Source: an uncultured Collinsella sp. (GTDB taxonomy: Bacteria > Actinomycetota > Coriobacteriia > Coriobacteriales > Coriobacteriaceae). From it: a stretch of 64,000 nucleotides of DNA. Every line of letters begins with the position of its first letter. The first letter of the stretch is position 1. The translations under genes were made by a program, and so were the position numbers. The notes beneath the pieces were generated by a model, which saw only the letters and a program-made list of their open reading frames with translations, made no database searches and was not told where the DNA came from. This document shows, piece after piece, positions 27,352 to 34,324 of the stretch. The stretch lies in NCBI GenBank assembly GCA_902493375.1, contig CABUPH010000002.1:1-64000 (forward strand), in the 5' to 3' direction.

Positions 27352-28393
27352 GGATCAGATTAGGCTCACGTCCATGACGGCCGCGAGCGGTTGAGCCGCT
27401 AAGTTGGCTCCCGGAGCCCTCGCCCAGGTCCTGGGCGATTTGCCCAATGTGCATAACGACAACCTGCTCGTGGGGTTCGATACCTCCGACGATGCGAGCG
27501 TCTTCCGCGTAGGGGAGAACCTGGGGCTTGTGCAGTCCATCGACTTCTTTCCGCCGATGGTCGACGACCCGTTTCTGTTTGGCCAGATTGCCGCGGCCAA
27601 CTCGCTGTCGGACATCTACGCCATGGGCGGGCGGCCGAGCCATGCCATGAACCTGCTCTGCATACCCAGTTGTCTGGGCATTGAGGTTGCCGGTCAGATT
27701 CTGGCGGGCGGCGCCGACAAGTGCGTCGAGGCGGGTTGCTCCATCGCGGGCGGCCATACCATCAACGACGACGAGCCCAAGTACGGCTTGTCCGTGAGCG
27801 GCTTTGTCGCGCTCGACCGCATGCTCGCCAACAGCGGCGCACGCGTGGGCGATGTTCTGCTGCTGACCAAGACGATCGGCTCGGGCATCATCACCACGGC
27901 CATTAAGGGCGAGCTTATCGAACAGGACGAGGCCGCAGCCATGTTTGACTCGATGCGCACCCTCAACGAGGCGCCGATTCGTCTGGCCGAGGGACTTGAA
28001 CTTCACGGCTGCACCGACATTACGGGCTTTGGCCTGATTGGGCACTCGTGCGAGATGGCCGAGGGCTCGGGCGTGCAGATTGAGCTTGCGTCGGGGGCGG
28101 TGCCGCTCTTTGATCAGGTGCTCGACATGGCGCGTCTGGGCATTATCCCCGCGGGCTCCTACCGCAACCAGGACTTCTTTGGCCCGCGCGTGGCTGCCGA
28201 CGAGGACCTGGAGCCGGGCATGCTCGACTCGCTGTACGATCCACAGACGTCTGGTGGCCTGCTTGTCGCGGCACCTGCTGCCGATGTGGATGAGCTTGCG
28301 CGCCGTTTGCATGCCGAAGGACGTATCGCCGCCGTCGTCGGTCGCGCGTGCGAGCCGGTGCCAGGCGGTCCTGCCGTTCACGTTGTCCGTTAA
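27344..28393 (+). CDS. selD: selenide, water dikinase SelD (Sec-containing)
   Basis: A 349-residue selenophosphate synthetase that makes the selenium donor for SelA and other Se pathways from selenide and ATP. ATG 27344 follows AAAGGAGG. TGA at 27392-27394 is codon 17, exactly where the catalytic Cys/Sec stands in the family (SG-U-AAK), and the same frame runs on for 332 codons with clear SelD motifs (HNDNLLVGFDTSDDA, CSIAGGHTINDDEPKYG, DPQTSGGLLVA). It is therefore read through as selenocysteine, not a pseudogene. It overlaps the upstream glycosyltransferase gene by 8 bases; yedF follows. Confidence 0.93.
27421..27437 (+). promoter_or_regulatory. candidate bacterial SECIS hairpin in selD
   Basis: CGCCCA (27421-27426) pairs with TGGGCG (27432-27437) around a GGTCC loop. 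The first stem base is 27 bases after the UGA. A guanine/uracil-rich apical loop at this distance is what SelB recognises; this one is somewhat further from the UGA than in fdhF. Confidence 0.55.
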
Positions 28394-28450
28394 CGACACG
28401 TTTATTGAGCTATGTGCCGTTCTAAAACGATTTATTCGAAAGGAAAAGCT

Positions 28451-29077
28451 ATGTCTACCAAAATTGAAGTCAATGCCATGGGCGATGCCTGCCCGCTGCC
28501 CGTCGTCAAGACGCTTAAGGCGCTCAAACAGCTTGAAGGCGAGGGTGCCGTGGTGACCTCGGTCGATAACGAGACCGCCGTCAAGAACATCTCCAAGATG
28601 GCGCAGGAGAAGGGCTGCACGGCCTTGGTCGAGAAGGTTTCTGACGCCGAGTGGCACGTGACCGTGGCGACCTCTGGCGCCGTTGCCGTGGCCGATCCCG
28701 AGCAGGATGGCGCTGCCTTCTGTGATGCCAGCGCCGGCAAGGGCAAGCTCGTCATCTCCGTCTACACCGACTGCATGGGCCGCGGCGACGACGAGCTGGG
28801 CCACAAGCTCATGAAGGCCTTCATCTTTGCCGTGACACAGCAGGAGGAGCTGCCTTCGACCATGCTGTTCTATAACGGCGGCGCCAAGCTCACCGTCGAG
28901 GGCTCACCGGTGCTCGACGACCTGAAGGGTCTGGCCGAGCAGGGCGTCGAGATCCTTACCTGCGGCACCTGCCTGGACCACTATGGCATTAAAGACCAGC
29001 TTGCGGTGGGCGAGATCACCAACATGTACGTGATCGTGGAGAAGATGGAGCAGGCCGTGCGCGTCGTGCGCCCGTAG
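28451..29077 (+). CDS. yedF: selenium metabolism protein YedF
   Basis: A 208-residue two-domain protein. The N-terminal TusA/SirA-like domain has the CPLP motif (Cys14) used in persulfide or perselenide relay. The C-terminal DsrE-like domain carries Cys171-Gly-Thr-Cys174 in LTCGTCLDHYG, a feature of the YedF family found beside selD. It probably carries sulfur or selenium between the desulfurase and an acceptor; the precise step is not established. RBS AAAGGAAAA precedes ATG 28451. Confidence 0.85.
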   Translation: MSTKIEVNAMGDACPLPVVKTLKALKQLEGEGAVVTSVDNETAVKNISKMAQEKGCTALVEKVSDAEWHVTVATSGAVAVADPEQDGAAFCDASAGKGKLVISVYTDCMGRGDDELGHKLMKAFIFAVTQQEELPSTMLFYNGGAKLTVEGSPVLDDLKGLAEQGVEILTCGTCLDHYGIKDQLAVGEITNMYVIVEKMEQAVRVVRP

Positions 29078-29096
29078 CGTATTGGTTGGAGTTGCC

Positions 29097-29348
29097 ATGA
29101 GAGAGAAGCGCCCGGCGCTTGTCATCACGTTTCCCACCACGGCGGCCGCTATGGGTTGCGAGTCCCTGTGCATCGAGCGCGGTCTTCCCGGGCGAACGAT
29201 TCCCGTGCCCGGGGAGGTCGCTGCCGGCTGCGGTCTGGCGTGGAAGGCGTTGCCTGCCGATGAGGAGCTGCTGCGCGGCGAACTCGCCTCGGCGGGCGTT
29301 CCCACCGAGGGCTATACCGTGATTGATATGTGGGAGGTCGTGCGATGA
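29097..29348 (+). CDS. DUF3343 protein, putative Se/S carrier
   Basis: An 83-residue DUF3343 protein. Family hallmarks are a buried ALVITFPTTAAAMGCESLC start, GLPGRTIPVPGEVAAGCGLAW (the AGCG cysteine) and a short C-terminal helix. DUF3343 proteins sit almost always beside selD, yedF and a desulfurase and are thought to carry sulfur or selenium. The leader TTGGAGTTGCCATG is identical to that of the second DUF3343 gene at 55790, which suggests duplication. Its TGA overlaps the next ATG. Confidence 0.8.
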   Translation: MREKRPALVITFPTTAAAMGCESLCIERGLPGRTIPVPGEVAAGCGLAWKALPADEELLRGELASAGVPTEGYTVIDMWEVVR

Positions 29349-30484
29349 TCTACCTGGATAACGCGGCGACGACCATGCACAAGCCGCAGACGGTCATCGA
29401 TGCCGTGACGCAGGCGATGTGCTCGCTCGGCAATGCCGGGCGTGGCGCCACGTCGGGTGCGCTCGACGCGGCGCGTACGATTCACGGTTGCCGTGCCAAG
29501 CTCGCGCGCCTTTTAGGTTGCCCGAGGGCGGACCATGTGTGTTTTACGCCCAACTCCACGGCGGCGCTCAACACCGTTATCAATGGCGTGGTGCGCCCCG
29601 GCGACCGTGTGGTCACGACGGTGCTCGAGCACAACTCCGTGCTGCGTCCGCTCAACCGCCTGGCGGCAGAGCAGGGCGTGACCGTTGAGCATGCGGGCTG
29701 CGACGCGAACGGCGTGCTCGACTACGACGAGCTCGAGCGGTTGGTCACGCCGGGCACGCGTGCCGTGGTGGTGACGCATGCCTCTAATGTGACCGGCAAC
29801 GCGGTCGACATTGCGCGCGTGGCGGCCATAGCCCATGCGGCCGGCGCGCTTGTGATCGTCGACGCCTCTCAGTCTGCCGGTACGGCGAAGATTGACATGG
29901 ATGCCATGGGGCTCGACGTCGTGTGCTTTACCGGCCACAAGGGGCTCATGGGACCCCAAGGCACCGGCGGCCTGGCCGTGGCGGAGGACATTGACGTGGT
30001 TCCGTGGGCCATGGGTGGCACGGGTGTGCACAGCTTCGATGCACTGCAGCCGCTTGATTGGCCCACGCGCCTTGAGGCGGGCACGCTCAACGGTCACGGC
30101 ATCGCGGGCCTTTCCGCTGGTCTCGACTTTATCGAGGCCCAGGGTGGGGTCGAGGCGATTGCTGCCCACGAGCGTGCGCTCGCTGATCGCTTCCTTGCCG
30201 GTGTGCGCGAAATCCCCGGCATTGCGCTCTACGGTGCGTTTGATCAGCCCATGCGCTCGGCGATCGTCTCACTCAACGTGGGCGCTATCGATTCGGCCGA
30301 GATCTCGGACGCGCTCATGCAGGGGTGGGGGATTGCGACGCGCCCCGGCGCCCATTGCGCTCCGCTCATGCACCGCGCGCTCGGGACCGAGCGCCAGGGT
30401 ATCGTTCGCTTCTCGTTTGGGTATTTCAACACGGACGAGGAAGTCGACACCACGATTGATGCTTTGCGCGATTTAGCCTGCTAG
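29345..30484 (+). CDS. cysteine desulfurase family protein (selenium cluster type)
   Basis: A 379-residue class V PLP aminotransferase-fold protein. The cofactor lysine is Lys199 in FTGHKGLMGPQG, and the catalytic-loop cysteine is Cys338 in RPGAHCAPLMH, as in group II desulfurases. It resembles the subfamily encoded beside selenium-dependent molybdenum hydroxylase genes in Enterococcus faecalis. It would release sulfur from cysteine or selenium from selenocysteine as a bound persulfide or perselenide. It is coupled by ATGA to the DUF3343 gene and ends the selD operon at a strong terminator. Confidence 0.85.
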   Translation: MIYLDNAATTMHKPQTVIDAVTQAMCSLGNAGRGATSGALDAARTIHGCRAKLARLLGCPRADHVCFTPNSTAALNTVINGVVRPGDRVVTTVLEHNSVLRPLNRLAAEQGVTVEHAGCDANGVLDYDELERLVTPGTRAVVVTHASNVTGNAVDIARVAAIAHAAGALVIVDASQSAGTAKIDMDAMGLDVVCFTGHKGLMGPQGTGGLAVAEDIDVVPWAMGGTGVHSFDALQPLDWPTRLEAGTLNGHGIAGLSAGLDFIEAQGGVEAIAAHERALADRFLAGVREIPGIALYGAFDQPMRSAIVSLNVGAIDSAEISDALMQGWGIATRPGAHCAPLMHRALGTERQGIVRFSFGYFNTDEEVDTTIDALRDLAC

Positions 30485-30498
30485 AGCGTATATACTTG

Positions 30499-30528
30499 CG
30501 GGACGGGTGTTTTGCCCGTCCCGTTTTT
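30499..30528 (+). terminator. terminator of the selD operon
   Basis: A perfect 9-bp stem (CGGGACGGG/CCCGTCCCG) with a 7-base loop is followed by TTTTT. Confidence 0.93.
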
Positions 30529-30551
30529 GTTTCGACCCGAAAGGTGTGCAT

Positions 30552-31910
30552 ATGGCCTCATCCGCTCCGCGCGGTTTGCGCTCCGACCATGTCGTTACCG
30601 TCGGCATTGCGCTGTTCTCGATGCTCTTTGGCGCCGGTAACCTCATCATTCCGCCGTTGCTGGCACTTCAGGCCGGCACGGCCACGCCGCTTGCCATGAT
30701 TGGCTTTTTGATTGCCGCTATCGGTCTGCCTGTTATGGGCTTTATTGCCGTGGCGCTTGCCGGAACGGCGCGCGAGCTTGCCGGCCGCGTGCACCCCAAG
30801 TTTGGTGAGTTCTTTGTCGCGGCGGTGTATCTGGCCATCGGCCCGTGCCTGGCTATTCCGCGCACGAGCTCCACGGCCTTCGAGATGTTGGTGCCGCTGC
30901 TGCCCGAGGGTGTTTCGCTCGGCACGGCTCGCCTGGTGTTTGCCGTTGGCTTCTTTATCGTCGCGTTTGCGCTCACGCTGCGTCCGGGCGTCATCACGCG
31001 CGTGCTCGGCCGCATTACGGGTCCCGCGCTCATTGCGCTCATCGTGCTGGTCGTGGGTGCCGCCGTGGTCTCGCCACTGGGACCGGCTGCCGCGCCTCAG
31101 GCTCCCTACGATGCAGGCGCCGCCGTGCAGGGCTTTTTGACTGGCTATCAGACCATGGACCTGCTCGCGTCGCTCGCCTTCGGCATCATCATCGCCGAGA
31201 CCATCCACGAGTTGGGTGTTACCGATGACAAGCGCGTGGCCTTTGAGATTTCGCGTTCCGGTGTGATCGCCGGCGTGCTCATGGCCATCATCTACTGTGG
31301 CCTGGCGCTTGCCGGCATGCAGCTCGGCACGGTTATGCCCGATGTCACCAACGGCGCCGCCATCCTTGCCCGTTCGGCCTCCATGCATTTTGGGCTTGCC
31401 GGCACGGTCGTGGTCTTTGCGATCTTCTTCCTCGCCTGCATGAACGTGTGCATCGGCCTCATCAGCTGCTGCTCGCGTTACTTCTGCGAGACGTATGTGG
31501 TCGAAGGGGGAGCGGAGGCTTCTGAGGAGGCCATGCGTCGCCCCTTTGCGGTTCTCGCCTTTGTGTTCGCGGCGTTTTCGTGCGTGCTCTCCAACGTGGG
31601 CCTCGACGTGATCCTTATGTTCTCGGTGCCTATGCTCAACGCCTTGTATCCCGTTGCCATTGTGCTGGTGCTGATGGGCCTGGTGCACGGCTTTTGCGAC
31701 GCTCATCCGCAGGTGTGGGTCTGGGTCGGCGGCGTTGTCGCGGTGCAGAGCGTAATCGCTTCGGTCCGCGATGCGTTCTTTGCGGGCGCGTGGCTGCCGT
31801 TCGATGCGTTGCCGCTGGCGGACATTGGAGCCGCGTGGGCGCCGGTCGCCGTGGTTGCCTTTGTGATCGGCCTGCTCCATAGTCGTTTTGTTGCACATTC
31901 GAGGAGCTAA
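30552..31910 (+). CDS. brnQ: branched-chain amino acid transporter, BrnQ/LIVCS family
   Basis: A 452-residue membrane protein with about 12 hydrophobic helices. The N-terminal VTVGIALFSMLFGAGNLIIPPLLALQAG segment is the family signature, and LAIGPCLAIPRTSSTAFEM is the conserved helix 3 region. It takes up leucine, isoleucine and valine with sodium or protons. Start ATG 30552 has GAAAGGTG upstream. It is monocistronic; no regulator site is visible. Confidence 0.9.
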   Translation: MASSAPRGLRSDHVVTVGIALFSMLFGAGNLIIPPLLALQAGTATPLAMIGFLIAAIGLPVMGFIAVALAGTARELAGRVHPKFGEFFVAAVYLAIGPCLAIPRTSSTAFEMLVPLLPEGVSLGTARLVFAVGFFIVAFALTLRPGVITRVLGRITGPALIALIVLVVGAAVVSPLGPAAAPQAPYDAGAAVQGFLTGYQTMDLLASLAFGIIIAETIHELGVTDDKRVAFEISRSGVIAGVLMAIIYCGLALAGMQLGTVMPDVTNGAAILARSASMHFGLAGTVVVFAIFFLACMNVCIGLISCCSRYFCETYVVEGGAEASEEAMRRPFAVLAFVFAAFSCVLSNVGLDVILMFSVPMLNALYPVAIVLVLMGLVHGFCDAHPQVWVWVGGVVAVQSVIASVRDAFFAGAWLPFDALPLADIGAAWAPVAVVAFVIGLLHSRFVAHSRS

Positions 31911-31921
31911 AGCATCAATGC

Positions 31922-31950
31922 TTGCACGGGCGGGGAGTCTCCCTTATAAT
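31922..31950 (+). promoter_or_regulatory. promoter of the tRNA-Pro/tRNA-Gly operon
   Basis: TTGCAC (31922-31927), a 17-base spacer and TATAAT (31945-31950) form a near-consensus sigma-70-type promoter about 50 bases before tRNA-Pro. Confidence 0.85.
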
Positions 31951-32001
31951 TTCCTTCGCTTTGGGACACGCAAGGTTTAGACCTTAGCTGCTCAACACCT
32001 T

Positions 32002-32078
32002 CGGGACGTGGCGCAGTTTGGTAGCGCGCCTGCTTTGGGAGCAGGATGTCGCAGGTTCAAATCCTGTCGTCCCGACCA
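32002..32078 (+). tRNA. tRNA-Pro(TGG)
   Basis: A complete 77-nt cloverleaf with encoded CCA. The acceptor stem is CGGGACG with CGTCCCG, the anticodon stem CCTGC/GCAGG encloses TTTGGGA with anticodon TGG, and the T loop is TTCAAAT. Confidence 0.95.
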
Positions 32079-32084
32079 TATCTT

Positions 32085-32158
32085 GCGGGCGTAGTTCAAT
32101 GGTAGAACCCCAGCCTTCCAAGCTGATGACGCGGGTTCGATTCCCGTCGCCCGCTCCA
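32085..32158 (+). tRNA. tRNA-Gly(TCC)
   Basis: A complete 74-nt cloverleaf with encoded CCA, 6 bases after tRNA-Pro. Acceptor GCGGGCG pairs with CGCCCGC, the anticodon loop CTTCCAA gives TCC, and the T loop is TTCGATT. Its 3' end and the following terminator are duplicated 200 bases downstream. Confidence 0.95.
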
Positions 32159-32169
32159 CAAGATAGCTT

Positions 32170-32204
32170 AACGGCTCTGATTCCCTTTGGGATCAGAGCC
32201 GTTT
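32170..32204 (+). terminator. terminator of the tRNA operon (copy 1)
   Basis: A perfect 12-bp stem (AACGGCTCTGAT with ATCAGAGCCGTT) extended by CCC/GGG around a TTT loop, ending in GTTTT. Confidence 0.9.
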
Positions 32205-32235
32205 TCGTAAACGTGCCGGGCGACGGGAATCGAAC

Positions 32236-32340
32236 CCGGCAGGGTGCGAAGCTGAGAAAATGCGTGAGCATTTTCCAGCGCAGCACGCAAGGGCCAATGG
32301 CCCGCAGCGAAACAAGGGTTTGCGAAGCAAGCCCTTGGAC
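32236..32340. other. cluster of hairpins inside the tRNA-Gly duplication
   Basis: Between the two copies lie three further stem-loops: GAAAATGC with GCATTTTC around GTGA, GGGCC with GGCCC, and AAGGGTTTGC with GCAAGCCCTT around GAA. No protein frame or known RNA family was recognised. Confidence 0.45.
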
Positions 32341-32369
32341 TTCCCGTCGCCCGCTCCACAAGATAGCTT

Positions 32370-32406
32370 AACGGCTCTGGTTCCTTTTTGGGACCAGAGC
32401 CGTTTT
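32370..32406 (+). terminator. duplicated terminator (copy 2)
   Basis: AACGGCTCTGGT pairs with ACCAGAGCCGTT, ending in TTTT. It differs from copy 1 by a compensatory pair, so it has been kept functional or is recent. Confidence 0.8.
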
Positions 32407-32454
32407 CGTAAGTGCGCGTGGTGACGGGAATCGATGCCGCCCCACGCCCACAAA

Positions 32455-32522
32455 GCCGCGATGAAATAGTTCCTGTTTAGGCTTTTGATGGCCATTCAAG
32501 AACTATTTCACCGCAACTTAGG
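32455..32522. repeat. inverted repeat (family B), degenerate copy
   Basis: GCGATGAAATAGTTC (left arm, from 32458) and GAACTATTTCACCGC (right arm, from 32500) pair with one mismatch around about 27 bases. The right arm continues AACTTAGG as in the 8655 copy. It lies immediately downstream of the toxin gene's stop, mirroring the gene-end location of the other copies. Confidence 0.7.
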
Positions 32523-32533
32523 AGGGGATGGGG

Positions 32534-32989
32534 TTAGCTGCGGGGACGGTGGCGGAGCTTGTCGATGGTGGAGTCGGTGCTTCGGCTGCGGGCGTCGGCG
32601 GCGGTTTGGCGCTGGCGGCGGTAGTCGATCATGCCTTGGATGATGGGCTTGCCAAAGCTCACGACATCATCGTTGTAGATGGCGGTTCGGGCTGCGAGGA
32701 GGCAGTCGGTAAAGTCCATATGGGTCCTGCCAAAGAGTTTGACGGCAAGGGCGACAACGGTAGGCTCGTCGACCATGACGTCATCGAGCAGCCTTTTCAA
32801 GGCCGTAGCAATCTCAACGCGGGGAACCTTATAGACGTCGCGCAGCGTGACCACGACGCGCGTGATGATTTCGGGGTAGACGCGAGCGGTGCGCGTGGCG
32901 ATGACCTTGGCGGCGCGCGGTGACAGGACCTCGTCGTCGTTAAGCAGGTAGCGCAGGATGACGGTCTCGTCGATGATGGTGCTACTCAT
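32534..32989 (-). CDS. PIN-domain toxin (VapC-like)
   Basis: A 151-residue PIN-domain protein, a probable endoribonuclease toxin. It shows IIDETVILRYLLNDD at the N-terminus, LLDDVMVDEPTVVALAV in the middle and the acidic MDFTDCLLAAR motif. The usual final FD pair in the VVTFDKDF-like strand reads VVSFGKPI, so one active-site Asp is missing, and D-E replaces the common D-T/D-N. It may be weakened or use other ligands. It overlaps the upstream antitoxin gene by 8 bases in the usual antitoxin-toxin order. Confidence 0.75.
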   Translation of the reverse strand: MSSTIIDETVILRYLLNDDEVLSPRAAKVIATRTARVYPEIITRVVVTLRDVYKVPRVEIATALKRLLDDVMVDEPTVVALAVKLFGRTHMDFTDCLLAARTAIYNDDVVSFGKPIIQGMIDYRRQRQTAADARSRSTDSTIDKLRHRPRS

Positions 32990-33305
32990 GGATATCTACT
33001 TCCTCGGGACCCAAAACCGACTCGTCGCTTTCTGTGGCTAAGTATTCAATCCAGGCATTGCGCTCCTCGGAGCGGCGATTGGGGTACCCATATGCTTTGA
33101 GCAATCCATAGGCGGCCGTGCCGTCCTTGGAGCGCACGGCGACCGGCTGAAAGGGGAGCTTGCGCATCAAAATACTCTGCGCGACAAATAGACGGACAGC
33201 CTCGGCGAGCGATGTGCCCATGGCGTCGTAGAGGCGCTCGGCATGCTGTTTGTTCTCTTCGCGAATGCGCACCTGCAGGATGGCTCGTTTTTGCGTTGAT
33301 GACAT
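32982..33305 (-). CDS. RelB/DinJ-family antitoxin
   Basis: A 107-residue protein whose first 50 residues match the ribbon-helix-helix RelB/DinJ pattern: LQVRIREENKQHAERLYDAMG, SLAEAVRLFVAQSI and RKLPFQP. It should neutralise the PIN toxin and repress their shared promoter. The C-terminal 45 residues would wrap the toxin. Start ATG 33305 has GGGAGG upstream; GTG 33308 is possible. The pairing of a RelB-type antitoxin with a PIN toxin is common. Confidence 0.78.
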   Translation of the reverse strand: MSSTQKRAILQVRIREENKQHAERLYDAMGTSLAEAVRLFVAQSILMRKLPFQPVAVRSKDGTAAYGLLKAYGYPNRRSEERNAWIEYLATESDESVLGPEEVDIHE

Positions 33306-33731
33306 CACTGCCCTCCCTTAGCTAGCGTGCAATATGAATAGTCAAATACAACATTGGATAATAGCCAATCTTATAACCACTGCTTTATTGCACTCAAGTT
33401 AATGAGCGCGAAATATATATCAAACGTATTACATCCTTTATAAACGAGCGTGAAATCTCTCCTGGATGTACGCATGTAATACACTCACCTTTATAGCAAT
33501 CCGAGAATAGTTCCAACCTGCCAAAACCCCTGCAATACAGCCGTATTGCAGGGCCTATGCTCAAGTTTGCCACCTGCAACTGCGTATATTTAACCTGTAT
33601 ATCGTTGGAGGAATTCTATCGAAGTGCCTGTTTCGCCGCATGCGCTCGATACGTCGATGCCGGACCACGGGCGGTCCGGGGCAACGTCGACAGGGTCTCT
33701 CCGGCATGGGATTCAGGAGGGAGTGAACAAC
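33306..33731. promoter_or_regulatory. AT-rich divergent control region of the formate hydrogenlyase operon
   Basis: The gap is far more AT-rich than its surroundings. Two direct repeats, GAGCGCGAAAT (about 33403) and GAGCGTGAAAT (about 33445), lie about 42 bases apart. A perfect 11-bp hairpin CCCTGCAATAC/GTATTGCAGGG occupies 33528-33553; read on the minus strand it runs into GGTTTT. Further on CCGGACC (33660-33666) pairs with GGTCCGG (33673-33679), and ATGCCGG/CCGGCAT could form an alternative, larger stem. A weak TTGCCA-18-TAACCT promoter is at 33567-33596. No riboswitch class was recognised. Confidence 0.5.
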
Positions 33732-34250
33732 ATGGGCAATAAACGAGTCGTAGCCGATTCCTCACGTTGCATTGGGTGCCAAACCTGTATGGCGGCGTGC
33801 ATCGAGGCACACGATATTCCCGGCAACATCGCCGCGCCGCGCCTGCGCGTGACGCGTACGTACGAGATCTCCGCACCGGTGGCTTGCCATCACTGCGAGG
33901 ATGCACCGTGTGCCAAGGCTTGTCCTACGGGCGCCTTGTTCTTTGATCCAAAGAACCATCGCATCGGCGTTAACGAGGACAACTGCATCGGCTGCAAGAG
34001 CTGCGTCATGGCCTGCCCCTTTGGCGCCGTGAGCGTGGCGACCACGCAGGTCCCCGTCTTGATGGGCGACGTTCGCGTCGGTTCGCAGACTAAGAGCTTC
34101 GTGCTCAAGTGCGACCTGTGCGTGGACCGTCCCGGCGGTCCGGCGTGTGCCGAGGCGTGCCCGACCAAGGGCCTCACCCTGGTGGACGAGGAGCGTCTGG
34201 CAGAACTGACTGCCGAGCGTGCCCGCGCCACCATCGAAAACGAGGCGTAA
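33732..34250 (+). CDS. hydN: HydN-like 4Fe-4S electron-transfer protein
   Basis: A 172-residue ferredoxin-type protein with four [4Fe-4S] cysteine motifs: CIGCQTCMAAC, CHHCEDAPCAKACP, CIGCKSCVMACP and CDLCVDRPGGPACAEACP. This is the HydN/HycB arrangement that carries electrons from formate dehydrogenase H. As in E. coli hydN-fdhF it directly precedes fdhF. Start ATG 33732 is supported by GGAGGGAG; an upstream in-frame GTG (33624) has poor spacing from its GGAGG and lies inside the structured leader. Confidence 0.87.
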   Translation: MGNKRVVADSSRCIGCQTCMAACIEAHDIPGNIAAPRLRVTRTYEISAPVACHHCEDAPCAKACPTGALFFDPKNHRIGVNEDNCIGCKSCVMACPFGAVSVATTQVPVLMGDVRVGSQTKSFVLKCDLCVDRPGGPACAEACPTKGLTLVDEERLAELTAERARATIENEA

Positions 34251-34324
34251 GCGTCGGGCGACAGGCCCAATGATTGTCAAACAAGTACCGAGCATTCGGT
34301 AGCAGAGAAAGGAAGGAGGGTGTC

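Larger units (their letters stand above)
32141..32435. repeat. tandem duplication of tRNA-Gly 3' end plus terminator
   Basis: Bases 32141-32235 (tRNA-Gly acceptor and T-arm end, CCA, spacer, terminator and an antisense T-arm fragment) recur at 32341-32435; the first 39 bases are identical. The second terminator (32370-32406) has a compensated change, A-T to G-C, so both fold. At 32217-32238, 22 bases are the exact reverse complement of tRNA-Gly 32132-32153; a 12-base remnant of this recurs at 32423-32434. The layout looks like an integration or recombination scar at a tRNA gene. Confidence 0.75.

Noticed and set aside
33624..33731. Upstream GTG start extending hydN by 36 residues
   Set aside because: Its GGAGG is 12 bases away, the extra residues match no family, and the internal ATG 33732 has a much better site; the region also folds into hairpins.
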